From NCBI RefSeq assembly GCF_905220365.1, contig NC_061135.1:9949501-10013500 (forward strand): DNA of 64,000 nucleotides. The letters run 5' to 3'. Source of the DNA: Vanessa cardui (Eukaryota > Arthropoda > Insecta > Lepidoptera > Nymphalidae). Position numbers and translations under genes: made by a program. The notes beneath the pieces were generated by a model. The model made no database searches. It was not told the DNA's origin and saw only the letters and a program-made list of their open reading frames with translations. Of this stretch, positions 1-12,600 are shown one piece after another (position 1 is the stretch's first letter; the number at the start of each line of letters is the position of its first letter).

Positions 1-1554
1 TCGAATGCGTTTTGTAATATTTAGGGGACAGTAAAGCAAATGTGAATAAATCCCAACCGAATCTGAGTCTGGTCATTTTCAATATGCGGTTGAAGTTACA
101 AGATTTAGTATATACGAGAACTTCACTGTAATTTAAATGCAGGATAATAGAAGCATCGTCGTTCGACTTGACCAACCAATCGCCATCATTCCAAAATGTA
201 AGTATCTCATTGGCAGTTGAAAATTAAGATAGAATAAATAATTCGAAATATTATTTTCAAAAATAAAATTCATATGATTATTACGTTACACCAGATTTTA
301 AAAGTTGGGTCACTTACAATGTACTGAACAAATATTTTGGTAAAAACTCTTTAGACTTGAGCTATAAGCTGACGTCCGCCCGGAATATTAAGTCGCTATT
401 CGGGCCAATAAGAAAAGCAAACAGGCTCTCTGTAAACCAGATTGCACTTTCGTGTTCGGCCTCCGTAATTTACGGCTCAGTCGAGATTGGTGCTTTTTAT
501 ACCTTAGGCCTTGTCTTTAAGCTAAACGAAAATGCTACTGTTGAATAAATCTTCACTCCAGTTTTTGGTGAAGCTATTTGCGCTTAAGATGCTTCAGACT
601 AAGATAATCCGACTCCTAATCTATCAATGTCAGTTGAATGTCATTTGCATTTTTAGACGCAAAACTTGACTGTTCTGTATGGATGTAATACGTTAATGAT
701 AATTGTGTGAGTAAGTCAGTATTTTTCTATTTTTGGTCCTTATTAATTCCTCAACAATTAAATTATCTTATTATACGTTTTGGTTTGAAGCGTTGACAAG
801 ACAATGAATGTTAGTACTTATTGTAGGCACATAGCATATAAGATACATTATTTGCATGTGCAATGACTGGATTATTTTCAAGCCTTATGGGCGAAGGTTC
901 TTATTACAAAAAGACTACAGGATTTTACAAAATACTAAATTTCTTTATTTTTTTAATGTAAAATATGAATCCTTCTTCTAATCACATTGTGTCTGTAATA
1001 TGTGTAAGAAGTGTCGTCAAAAGCGAGTGCGTCACTGTGTGTGTGTATCACACTCAGTATTTGAGTGTCTGCGTGATAATGTGTGTAGGAGAAGTGTGTG
1101 TGCTTGTTATATTACAAGAGTGCTTCAGTATCTTCATACGCTAAAGTTTCCATGCTGTTTTGTTATCGGCTTGCCTCAATAAAAAAATAAAAACATGAGG
1201 GTTTGAATTTATAAATAGTATCCTGATCTACTGCTTTTTAAGGCACGGGTCAACTCGGTTCGGTGTTTACACTAATTAAGGCGCGGTTACTTTGGGAAAT
1301 GTTTGACTTAGTATACTTAGTGTAGCAGGATATGCTAAAATACAGTCGAAGATAAGTTTAAACCTTGTGGAACATTTACATTAAGAGAAAGCCAAGTTTA
1401 TTGAGTCCATCTGGACTATTATTGTTCATTCGATTTTATCAAACCTAACTTGTTTACACAACAAAGCCAATTTGTACTTGAATTATCTTATAATTAAAGT
1501 AAAATATTATTATTGCATTACATGAAATGATATTTCATAATCATAAAAAGCAAA
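1..1554. other. unassigned AT-rich DNA
   Basis: No gene is supported. An open frame at 357-548 lies in a slightly GC-richer patch but has no ATG start and no recognisable domain. A GT-rich stretch at about 1036-1115 consists of interrupted GTGT runs. Confidence 0.5.
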
Positions 1555-1945
1555 CCCCTAGAGCGTCTAAAAAACCTCGCAAACGCGAGCAAAATTCTTC
1601 TTAGCAAGCGGAATGTAGATACGAAGACAGGGCAAACGAGCCGGAAAACCCATTTGTGACACCTCGATCATGTGGGACCTCCGACGACGCCCCCCAATAA
1701 AGCCAATATCAGATCATAACCGAGTAACCACTGAAGTTTGATCCCTCTAACAAAACGGAAATCTTCACTTTACCAGCGATCTAAGTCATATGTAGACGTC
1801 AGAAGGATCATTCCTATCTGGCCAAAGATTTCTCAACTTGACTCCAGGGAGTTACCACGGCCAATGTGATGTTACTACGGTTGGAAGTCCGGGATTGGAT
1901 CTAGCGCTTGTAATGAGCGAGGGAATAAATACCGACCGTAATATT
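1555..1945. other. GC-shifted island, unassigned
   Basis: This stretch is visibly richer in G and C than its surroundings and has sharp edges. It contains a small hairpin (CTCGC-AAAC-GCGAG near 1577-1590) and no long open frame. It could be the remnant of an LTR or other element, or a regulatory island. No second copy was found in the window. Confidence 0.3.
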
Positions 1946-2110
1946 ATTGAATGGGATTAAGTTCAAAATCCGTAAACATATTTTCGTTCATCGTTGTATG
2001 ATACGTAAAAATAAAATAAAAGTTTCATAATACTATAGTAGCATCATATATACTCTAATTCATTAAGCCAGAAAATTGATCAATTTAACGAATTCATATT
2101 GATATTAATA

Positions 2111-2475
2111 CTAGGCGGTGCCCCCGACTCGGTTCGCGTGACTTTAACCCCGCACAATTAGGGGTGTGATATGGTTGTCATGTCTGTGTATTTATGCGTC
2201 TGTCATGGCATTGTATTTCCCAGATAGATGGACAGACTTTTTTATTTTTTTATGATGACTTATTCGAGTGCCAGTACTTTGCCATCGACATTGACATTTA
2301 AGAAACAAACATCAAACAACCAAAGTTTTTTAATGTATAGAACATACAATAAAATTGGAGTGGCTGTTTGTAATTTTGACGGGACTTTCACTGGCAGATA
2401 ATTAATATAATAGACATACAACACAATCTTTTTTTTGTTAAATTCAAACGCGTACAAGGTCGCGGGCACAGCTAG
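2111..2475 (+). mobile_element. Helitron-like non-autonomous element (family I)
   Basis: It begins near CTAGGCGGTGCCCCCGACTC and ends GGTCGCGGGCACAGCTAG followed by T, an end of the CTRR type typical of Helitrons. The internal block GGGACTTTCACTGGCAGATA recurs in degenerate form near 44765-44785, and in reverse near 27700. No coding capacity is visible. Assignment to Helitrons rests on the 3' end and general style and is inferred. Confidence 0.5.
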
Positions 2476-5400
2476 TTTATAATATGATTTTGCGATATTG
2501 AAAAGGATTTTTACACGTAGTGCCGTCGGGAATGAAAGCATATCTTTTTTTGTAGTTGCGAGCACGTGACAGAGCCACGTAAAGCTGGACGTGTGCAATG
2601 GAATCTTGACTTGCTTAAATGTAAAGGAAAAGGTTTTTGAAATGAGATGTAACCAGGTTATAAACTTAAAATCATCTGCGATATATCATCGCAAGGTTAC
2701 CACAGTACATAAATAAAAATCTAAATCGGTTAAGATTAGCGGTAACAAACGAAAATATGAACAAAAAAACTGACATTTTTTTTAAAAATAACATTAAAAA
2801 TCCGTTATTAAATAAATTGAATCTATATGCATATTTCCTATAATTCACGTCACTCAGTCACATTACGTCTTTAATGTACATCAATAACCGATCGTTTATG
2901 AGTAACGAGTAATGAGCCGTTGAAGGCGTTTCTAGGTTTTAATTTGTTTATAAAACGTAGGCAAAGTTTTTGAAGGGATTTTAAATTATACCTCTAAGAT
3001 AATTATAAGATTGTCAAGTAAAGCGAGTAGCTTCTTGAATATCGTAATCAGACATCAGAGATAAAAATGATACAAAAATGTACATTATTTTAACAGGAAA
3101 CATATATTTTGTCATTACGTTTGGTATTATGAGGCTGAAATAATAGCGTTGGTATAATATATTCGGAAATATGTTATTATTAACAGTATTGTGTGATCCA
3201 GTCGATTTATTTCCAAAGCCCGTGGGGACATTCGCAGACGTTCCGCTTGATCGCCTATGAAATTAGTATCGAAACGAGGAAACTCGCTCATTACATAAGT
3301 AATAAACCAAACGTAATATATATTTCCTGATTAGATAAATTCAGCGAGCGGAAGTTATTATCTTCCTTATATTTAATAAAAAAATATATTACTCGTTTAT
3401 TTATGTTGTCTCCAAGCAATATTCTATTTAATGTCATTTGTGTTTTAGTATTAAAAAAGTACAAATTACGAGATAAATTGTTTTTTTTTTATATATCTGC
3501 TTGATTTCAGTCAAGCTAATGATTTTCAATATAGCAAATAGAGTACAGGACAATCACTTGCGCAAAAATGGATGCACACACAAAAGAGGCGCAGAACCAA
3601 TTTTTTTTTTATAAAGTATGGGAGTATAAAATACAGTCATATGAGACTCAAAGCTTCCAAATTTTTAATGATCTTGACAGAAAAAATCAATACTTAATGG
3701 CAAAAAGCCTTTGAATCCCGGTTTGGAGTCCAATTCTTAAAATGTTAAAGAGATAGCAATCTACAATAAGAATTAACCGTTTAATATAATTTAATATTAT
3801 AAAATTGCAGATAGTACACGTCTTGTACAAATGCACAGATTTAGAAAAGGATTTAAACAAAAAGACTGAAAGATAAATTTAGTTCAACTTTAGAAATTCG
3901 AAGCAACACACGTTCGAAACTATTGAAAAAGAAAATAACTCAGGTGAAGGAAAAATTGGCGGCGAAGGGAAGACGGTTCGAAGTTAGAACAACTTTTAAC
4001 CTACAACTATTTATTTATCGCGCCCGTGGGCTTTGGAGCTTGTGACTGAAGGAGTAATGCATTCGGGTAGATCTTATTGCGTCGTAATAAAGGATAAAAT
4101 CACTTGAAGGATGACAACTACGTGTTGTATGTGTAAAAGAGTTTCGACTCGCGCCTTCGACGAAAGTTAGGTGGAAACACAAATAAACATATTTCGCCAA
4201 CTTTAGTTAGCGTCGTTAACGCTCTTTGATTCGTTATAAATATTCATCGTTTAATGAAACTCCCTTCCGAGACTCGTTTGTAGGGCAAATAGTTAATTTG
4301 GTTATTAACTATGTTTGCTATATTATTCGGTTATAAATTATGTATTTTTCATTTTTCATTCAGAAATATATAAATTATAATAATATTATTTTTCTTTGCA
4401 TCACTTACTTAACTATTATTGCTTTTTGTGAAGGATTACAGTAAAAATTTGGTATCATTGACTTGATTTAATGATGAAGGTGTATAGTAGAACTTTCATA
4501 ACGTCAATAAAATCCATCGAACTTGGGTTTATTTGGACGAAATTATGCTTCTTTGTTTTTAAGGATATTCTATATTTAAAGATTTTCTAGCTTTTGATTC
4601 GTAGGTCTTATTCAAATATAATTTGTAGATATTAAACTATGAGTGAAGTGGGGCGATTTGGACGTGAACATGCGTAGAAGGCACGTAATAGGAAAACTTT
4701 AGCACTTTATATTGCTCCAGTTTTATTCAAGACGTATTTGCATTTTAAAAAGTTTAACTCATACGCGTCGCCAGAATCCTTAAAGTTTTCAAATGATTAT
4801 TATTGATTTTAATATAGAGTGTAGCCTTATGTCAATAGTGTATTTTCACATACACATTCACAATAAATGAAATACATAATTATTATAACCATCTATAAAT
4901 TACCATTCACGGATAAAACCCACCCTATCTCAGCCTCACTTTCGGATATGATAAAGTTAAAATAAACAAATACACTTCATGTTTTTACTGCAAAACATTT
5001 TTATTATGTGAAGTAATCATTTAAATATCTTAGTATATATTAAGTAATGAGAAGTTAATTTCGTTCGTTAGTGGTGGATTGTATGAAAGTAGTTTGGCGT
5101 CGCTATTAAAACCAAAATTGAAATAAAAATTGGAAAATTTTTTGTGCACAAATAGGATGATATTGAAACAATAGTTGTCTCCAAATAAGTATCTTTTTGT
5201 TATAGTTTTGCATTGATCATTCAGTCAGGATATTGCCTTATAATATAATATAATAAATATAAATGTATGATATTAAATATTTATGTATTTCCATAACATG
5301 TTCGTGTGTGAAAATTCGATCAAGTTTTGTGGTTGCAACAGATTCAAACATGTTGAAAGTTGGTGTGCGCGACATGAATGTAAATTAGACTGGCTTATTC

Positions 5401-5545
5401 CGATTACTTTTATTTTGTATATTCGTATAAATTTATTAATAATAATTTAATAATTAATACTTATCCGTTTTAAAACTACCCCTTTGAATTATGCTGTATA
5501 ATAAGATTTACTTTAAACAGAGCAAATAAGGCACTTAGTTCAGGG
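2476..5545. other. unassigned AT-rich DNA
   Basis: No gene or clear repeat is supported. The open frames here are short and biased by AT content. Several T homopolymers (3480, 3600) are present. Confidence 0.5.
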
Positions 5546-5585
5546 CCATTGATTTTCAATGGTGGTCACCATTGAAAATCAATGG
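5546..5585. repeat. perfect 19-bp inverted repeat with 2-bp spacer
   Basis: Arms 5546-5564 and 5567-5585 are exact reverse complements (CCATTGATTTTCAATGGTG), separated by GT. The right arm is part of the adjacent degenerate family B copy (it leads into GGTGCTGTAAGAAATATAAC). The left arm lies just beyond the truncated end of that copy. Confidence 0.9.
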
Positions 5586-5725
5586 TGCTGTAAGAAATAT
5601 AACTCATTTCATACATCACCAATGGATCAACAAGCTTGGGAGATAAGTTAGTTTATCCTTTGCGCCTGTTGTTGCAATGACTTACTCACTTTTCAAGCTG
5701 GAACACAACTGGTAGTAAATGACCA
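5562..5725 (-). mobile_element. degenerate family B repeat
   Basis: GCTGTAAGAAATATAAC, TTTGCGCCTGTTGTTGCAAT and CTGGAACACAAC match, with substitutions, the reverse complement of the family B copies at 21809 and 51367. The copy is truncated at both ends and its left end abuts the perfect hairpin. Confidence 0.6.
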
Positions 5726-6477
5726 TATTGATATGATACCGAAATGTATATCTATGAACTCATATGTAAGACATTTTAGAGACTTTATTACATGTACTGA
5801 AAAATTAAAAGTCACTATATCGAGAAACCTTTTTCCAAGAAATCTTAGAAGACGCACATATTTTTAGAATTGCAAAATGATGAAACTCAGTCTATTGTTA
5901 GATGTAGATACATATATATCTTATAGCAAACCTGACAAAGGGACTTTATTTTCAGTTAATATAACTTAACTTATATAACTCAATTAATATAACTTACATT
6001 ATTTATTCCAAAGTAATTTTGTTTTAGTTTTTCAAAAACGTTTACAGAATGTGTTCTATATAAGGTTTTCATATTATTAGTACTATATGTGGGTCAAATA
6101 ATTCACTTATCTGATTGGCTGAAATTCCGAACATTTCTGGTGCTGTTGACAGTGCAATTAAGTGCACTGCTAAATATTGGTAAAGAACATGTTCAAATGT
6201 TTTTTTTTTTGTTTAATTTACATAACATTTTATTTATATTTATTATGCGGGTGCGTTGTGTTTAACAAAGAAGTTGTTGTTCAGTTCGTAGATTTTACTA
6301 TTACTTCTGTATTAGATTCTACTCTAATTCTGTATTAGACAGTTTTTTTACATTAAGTTAGATATTAAGACGTTGGTAGGAGGCACCCGACGACGTGACG
6401 GTGGAGTGGGGGCATGTACGAGGGCTACATGCGGTTCTGGGGTGTATTTGGACATTTATTATTGTTTTATATATTAT
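5726..6477. other. unassigned DNA
   Basis: Nothing is supported. A GC-richer patch at 6370-6440 carries short overlapping open frames without recognisable content. Confidence 0.4.
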
Positions 6478-6630
6478 TCCACAATAAAAGTAGCCTTAGT
6501 TACTCCTCAGTGCAGCAGCTCCTCAAACAGACAGATGAAAATTGTAAAGAATGTCATTTAGGTAAATATACTGTCAATATAAATACAAATGCATTTAGTA
6601 AAACGCGGTTATTTAATATCACAAACAGGC
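6478..6630 (-). mobile_element. family I repeat fragment
   Basis: ATAAAAGTAGCCTTAGTTAC at its left and AAATGCATTTAGTAAAACGC at its right occur in the same order at 27665-27835. The two loci are therefore diverged copies of one repeat. The first block is reverse to the related copy at 44.7-44.9 kb. Confidence 0.5.
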
Positions 6631-7104
6631 CTAGATCATGTTTATAATTTATTTTTTATACAAAGCTTATAATAAAAGTGTTTTATAAAACATCTTTGTT
6701 AATTTTCTAACGTACTTAATTCTTATGAAATCCTCGTTTTCCTTACATAAAACTTTGTTACTTCGATAATATGTAAGATCCTTTTAGAGGTAACTTCGGG
6801 GCGTCAACCGCCGTCGACGTGACCGCGTGTTGCGAACATCTGACTTCGCCAGGCACGTACCGAGTTATGACTATTACAGATTAATTCGTCTTGGTGACTG
6901 TTTCCGTTTCGTTGAACCGTCAAACAATGTTGGATCTCTATGAATTCGTCTGGGTAGATACATAAACTTTCTTACTGCCGTCGCTTACTTGCTTGAAAAC
7001 TTTTAAGTATCTGGGAATCTGCTATATTTTTGATATAATTTATCTTTAATTCTTTCTCGAACAAATTTCAGATCGTGGATTGTATTAAAACAAAAACTTT
7101 ATAA
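6631..7104. other. unassigned DNA
   Basis: Nothing is supported. The GC content is locally raised around 6790-6960 without an open frame. Confidence 0.4.
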
Positions 7105-7105
7105 T

Positions 7106-7202
7106 TATCATCATCATCATCATCATCAGCCCGTTTTTTGTCCACTGCCGGACATAGGCCTCTCCAAGTGCACGCCACTGTGGTCTTTCTCCGGGTACTC
7201 GC
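7106..7202 (-). pseudogene. LINE ORF2 C-terminal fragment with (ATC)n tail
   Basis: On the minus strand the fragment reads MRVPGERPQWRALGEAYVRQ followed by WTKNG. That is the C-terminal tail seen in many insect LINE reverse transcriptases of the RTE/jockey type (WRALGEAYVQQW). The frame then runs into a TGATGA repeat, seen as (ATC)n on the plus strand at 7108-7127, which is a typical LINE 3' microsatellite tail. Only about 30 codons remain. The same peptide ends occur at 22512 and 38037 on the plus strand. The clade is not certain. Confidence 0.7.
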
Positions 7203-9532
7203 ATCTTCGCATCCTATAATTAACAATTGAAACTGAATCTAATCAGTAACTTATCAGTAGTTATTAAATTTACATGGGATTTTTAAAACGAACTGAAATC
7301 TTTCGGGAAAATATTTTAAAAGACACATAACTAACCCAATCCCGTCGTAATAGTTTCTATGTTGAATAAATGAAACAGGAAAAATATTTTCGAAATGTTT
7401 TCGTCGTCATCGAATGAGTTCAACGAGTACGGTCCCTGAGATTAATTCGTCTTACCCGTCGTTTACAAAAAGCCCGCGTGACTTTATCGGTCTCCGTGCG
7501 TGATCCCACTTCTATGGATTTTGCTGGTCGTTGCTCTTTTGTTTGAGGAATGGCTTCACAAACTAAAGGCCGAGGATTAAGATTACGTACTTACTGATAA
7601 TTATTAGCTCATTAAGTTATTGCTATCTCATTTACCACTTAAATGCTTACAGTTCAAAGTTTTATTTATATAGTGTTAAATTATTTAATGCTTCATGTTT
7701 AGTTATGACAAATATATTATACTAGGTATACTCACGGCTAAGCACACGTTTAAGAGGTTGTTAGGCAATTATATATCCCCAAGCAAGGCTATATATTAAA
7801 AAAAATATATAGCTTTCCCTGGAACTCACTATCACATTATAAATCACATTAAAACCGTTTAAGTGGTTTGGCAATCATAAAGAAATATAGTTGGTTTTGC
7901 GGTAATATTATTAGTAAAATTTATAACTAGACCTTATTCATAATAAATATATGTATAACTGAATAGGACATAATCCTTTTAACATTATTGATTTGATATT
8001 CGAAAGAAAAAACAACGCTTAACTTAACAATCCTTGAACGCTTACAGGTAAAGTCGCATAATTTTATTTTAGTATGACAACTACGACAAAAGGACAGAAA
8101 AATTATGTAATAAAAAATAATTAATTAATGTATAAATTATATGCATTATGACCGCGTGGAATGACAGCAAGAATGCTAGCAGCAGTTTCACGCTGAATCG
8201 CAATTCTTAATCTCAGGAAGAATAATGTGCAAGTTCTGACGTCACTAATTGAGGCAGTAAAAGTGTTTTCTCCATAATAATGGCATAGTATAGTGGCTCT
8301 TACAATATTTGGTATTTGACATATCTTAATTACATTCAAATGAAATTTATATGTTGGAAGATCTGACTTTTGTTTTAAAAATAAAAAAGTAATCACAACC
8401 TTAAAAGTTTTAAAATTATTAAGACATTGTGATGATGGAGGAAATTTAATTTGCCTGCCTCCTGCTGATGGCTAAGGATGTAATTCTCATTTTTACATGA
8501 GGGCTTATCTATTTGTATAATGTAAGAACAAGTTTAATAAGTATTTACATCTTAGTTCCAATACGTCGTAGCTAAAGTATTCGATTCTGCCACTTTTTCA
8601 CCGGATCACCATATCCGGGATTAGAGACTGGCAACAGTTATTTTAGTTATTTAATACATCGATGGTGTACGGAATGTGATTCCTGTTCAGTTTCCATAGA
8701 GTTAATTCTTATTTATTCATTATAATATTACATTTTTAGTTGAACCAACGCATCGGATTAACTAGCACCTATTTATCATAATTATGTTTTGCTGATGTAT
8801 TTTTTGTATCGATTTGAACAGTGACCCAGTGTAACTACAGGGATATGGGAAACAATTTATTAATTTCCAAGGTTTTTATACAAAATTGTTTAAAATCGAA
8901 ATTTCTAGAGCTCTATAGTAAGTAGGTCGTTTAGAGGCAGTGGTGACTACTTACTATCCGCTGATCTATTTGGTGATATACCATTCCACGTTCAAAAAAA
9001 AAAAATCGCAGTGAGTATCACAATTAAAATAATTTAGAAATAACACGAGCCCACAAGACTGCTACTATATATTATTGTGGCGAATGTAAGAAGGAATTCG
9101 TACAGTTTAAATTGTGCTTGTTTCAGAACGCTGTTCGAACAAACCTTACATGTGACATCGTATTTTAGAGATTTATAGAGTTTATTTAGAACATTCACTT
9201 GAATATACTTAGGAATAAATCGAGAGAGAATTGTTTTATCTCTCCTACAAATAACAAAACTGTATATACCATATAAATGTAGCCGTCACCACTTCCAACA
9301 GAATTATTAATTTAAGCAAAAGGCACATGAAATGTGTTTCGTTTTTCTTGTCTGGGGGATAATTGTTTTTTAAAACTAAAACAACTATCAAAGTTAAAGT
9401 AATTTATGAATTACCATCTGAGATAAGTCGAGCTTCGGAGGCGTGGTCATAAAACAATCAACAAATTATTGCGCTTTATTATAACATTTTATTACTATAT
9501 CAAAATCATAATGTATGTGATATTGTCTCATA
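7203..9532. other. unassigned AT-rich DNA
   Basis: No gene is supported. A GC-richer patch at 7395-7600 has no long frame. The open frame at 8121-8396 on the minus strand (91 codons) has no recognisable domain and lies in low-complexity sequence. Confidence 0.45.
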
Positions 9533-9533
9533 T

Positions 9534-9547
9534 TTATTATTATTATT
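9534..9547. repeat. (TTA)n at LINE 3' junction
   Basis: A short run of TTA units lies at the 3' end of the element. It is either the target microsatellite or the element's own TAA tail. Confidence 0.85.
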
Positions 9548-9646
9548 TTTACTTGTTATTTTTAACAACTCGGCTTAGAGCCGGTATTTACGTCATTCTC
9601 ACGGGCCGAAGCCAAGTGGTCAGACACGTCTTAAAAATTGAAAGCT

Positions 9647-12600
9647 CTAAAGCAATTCCCGTTCCCCATCAGTTGCAAAAAATTTGCGTACAATTCTGCA
9701 AGTGTTTAGTATCACGGCCTTCTGCATATTTACATATAGAAAATTTGGAAGATTTAAAGCTTTTACAGATATGTGCATTTGTTTGGGTATGACGCCAGTA
9801 GTGGACAAAACTATTGGGACTATTGTAACTTTCTGCAAGTGCCACATACGTGCTATTTCTTCTTTTAGTTCCGTGTATTTTGTAAGTTTTTCATTTATGG
9901 TGCTTTGCAGATTGTGTGTGTTAGGGATGGCAATGTCAATTAAAAAGGCAGATTTTTGTACTTTGTCGACTATTGTTATGTCAGGTCTGTTGTAGTGAAC
10001 TGTTCGATCTGTAAGTATTGCTCTGTCGTAGTATAATTTGTGAGTGGTGTTTTCTAGTACCGTTTCGGGTGTATATTTATAGTATGCTGTTTTGTTAGAT
10101 ATTAATTTGTACTTTAGAGCCAGTTCTTGGTGGACTATATTTGCTACCTGATCGTGTCTGTACTTATAATCTGTTTGTGCTATTGCTCTGCATGCGCCAG
10201 TTATATGCTGTATGGACTCCGAAACACTATTGCAGCGTCGACATAAATCAGTGCTTAAGTTAGGTATTCTCATAATGTATTTCTGGTAATTACGAGTCTC
10301 AATAACTTGGTCCTGTATTGCAATCATAAACCCCTCAGTCTCAGGAAAAAGCTCGCCTCGACTCAGCCACGCGTTCGACGCATTTATGTCGACGTTACTA
10401 CGGCATAGGTCTTGACGATGTCTTCCGTGTAGTGACTTACGGGCCCATTCGCTTATTTTAACATTTCGATCTATTTGTTCTTCATTTTTTTGCGTGTTTT
10501 TATCCTGTAAGTTTAGTGGTGTGAGTTTTTTATCGGTTTCAACTATTGCAGTGTGTAGTTTTGATGTGTTAGATTTAGTGTAAAAGTATTTTCGTAGGTT
10601 TGTAATTTGGTTATTGTGCAAGTTTATTATGTCTATAATACCTCTCCCCCCCTCACTTCTTGGCAGAGTCTGTCTTTGTACGCAAGCTCTTGGATGGTGT
10701 TTTCTGTTTTTAGTCATGGTGGTATTAATATTTCGCTGCAATTGTTTTAAGTCGTTTTTTGACCATTTAAGTATACCGAAAGAATATATTAAAATGGGGA
10801 TAGCAAAGGTGTTGATGGCTTTAATTATGTTTTTGGAATTAAGTTGTGTTTTCAATATCCTATTCAGTCTATAATTAAATTGTTGTTTAATTTTTATTTT
10901 GGTTTCTTTTTCTAATATCTGTTTTGCCTGATTGTAACCTAAATATTTATACGTATCGTTTTCTTCTAAGGGATCTATTGTTTCTCCGGTTTGTAGTTGA
11001 TAATGCATTAGATGATTATGACCTGATTTAATTGAATTGATTTTACATTTGTCAATGCCGAACTCCATTTTAATATCCTGAGAGAAATTTTCAGCTAATT
11101 TAATTAAGTTTTCAAGACCCTTTTCTGTAGATGAGAATATTTTTATATCATCCATATAAAGTAAATGATTAATATTTATAAGCTCAATGTTATTTGTTAG
11201 ACTGTTTGTGTATTGTAATGTGTATCCATTGCATGTAGAGTTTAAAATAGTAGAAAGGGGGTTCAAAGCAAGGCAGAACCATAGAGGACTTAAAGTATCG
11301 CCTTGGAAAATACCCCGTTGTATTTTGATTTCATCGGTTTCAATAGTTTTATTTTGTAAACTAATGGTAAGTTTAGTAGTCCAAAGAGTTATAGCGCGCT
11401 GTAAAAAATTTATGATTTGTGGGTGTATTTTGTAGATGTGTAAAATATTTATTAACCAGCTATGTGGCACGGAGTCGAATGCCTTTTTGTAGTCAATATA
11501 GACAGTATACAGATCTTTTTTCATTTTTTGCACTTGTTTTAAAATAACTGTATCGATGGTTAGTTGTTCTTTACATCCCTGACTATTTTTTCTACATCCT
11601 TTTTGTTGTTCTTCTAAAATTGCGTTTTTTTCTAAATGATTGTAAATAGAATGTGTAAGACATGCGGTAATGATTTTGTAAATTGTTTGAAGACAGGTAA
11701 TTGGTCTATATTTAGAGGGATTTGCGGTATCATTAGGGTCCTTGGGAAGCATGTAAGTAATACCTTTTGCTATGTATTGTGGCATTGAGCTTGGGTTTGC
11801 AATAAAGTTATTAATATGAGTATACAAATAGGGGTGTATATAAGTGAACTTCTTGTACCAGTAGTTATGAATTCGGTCAGGACCGGGTGCTTTCCAATTA
11901 TGCAATCGTTTTAATACAATATTAAATGTTTCTATCGGGATTTGTCTGAATTCCATCGGTTCAGTAGTTTCGTGTCTGTGTATTTCTTCTTTGATCCAGT
12001 TAGCTTCATGGTTGTGGTTGATTGGGGCTTCCCATAAGTTAATCCAGAATTTTCTTAGTTCGTCTCTGGGTGGCAGATTTGTATCGTGCATGGTTGAGTT
12101 TTTAGTACAATTAGTTAGATTAGTGCTTTGACTTCGAATATTTTGGTAAAATTTTCTTTCATTAGTTTTGAATTGAGCGTTTTCGGTTTTTCGAGCTGTG
12201 CATGCTAAGTATCTTTTAAGACGGCAACTAAAGACTGACAATTTTTGTTTGAGAGTGTCTAAGAACTGTGTGAGTTGTACGTTATGTTCTTCATGTTGTG
12301 TGTGTACTTTATAATGTTCTAATATTGAATCTACCTCTAGTTTAAGAGCGCAATTGTTGTTACCATTTATAACTTGTGTCAGTTTACCTATATATTTTCT
12401 TAACTTCAGTATCCTACGCTCTAAGCGTTTTTGCCAATTTGGCTTCTGATTCTTGGTCTGAGGGAGGGTTTTATTATGGAAAGGGAGACTTAATTTTGTT
12501 CCATTAATTTTAGCTGAAGTCCATGCTGCGGAGTATATGATTGTTTGTTCACTTTCAAATGTCGTATTTTCGTCTATGTATTTGGGTAAGATTGATGTAT

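Noticed and set aside
357..548. 63-codon plus frame in a GC-richer patch
   Set aside because: It starts at a TTG, has no recognisable domain and no supporting splice or start context.
8121..8396. 91-codon minus frame
   Set aside because: No domain and no repeat relation. Length is within chance expectation for this much sequence.
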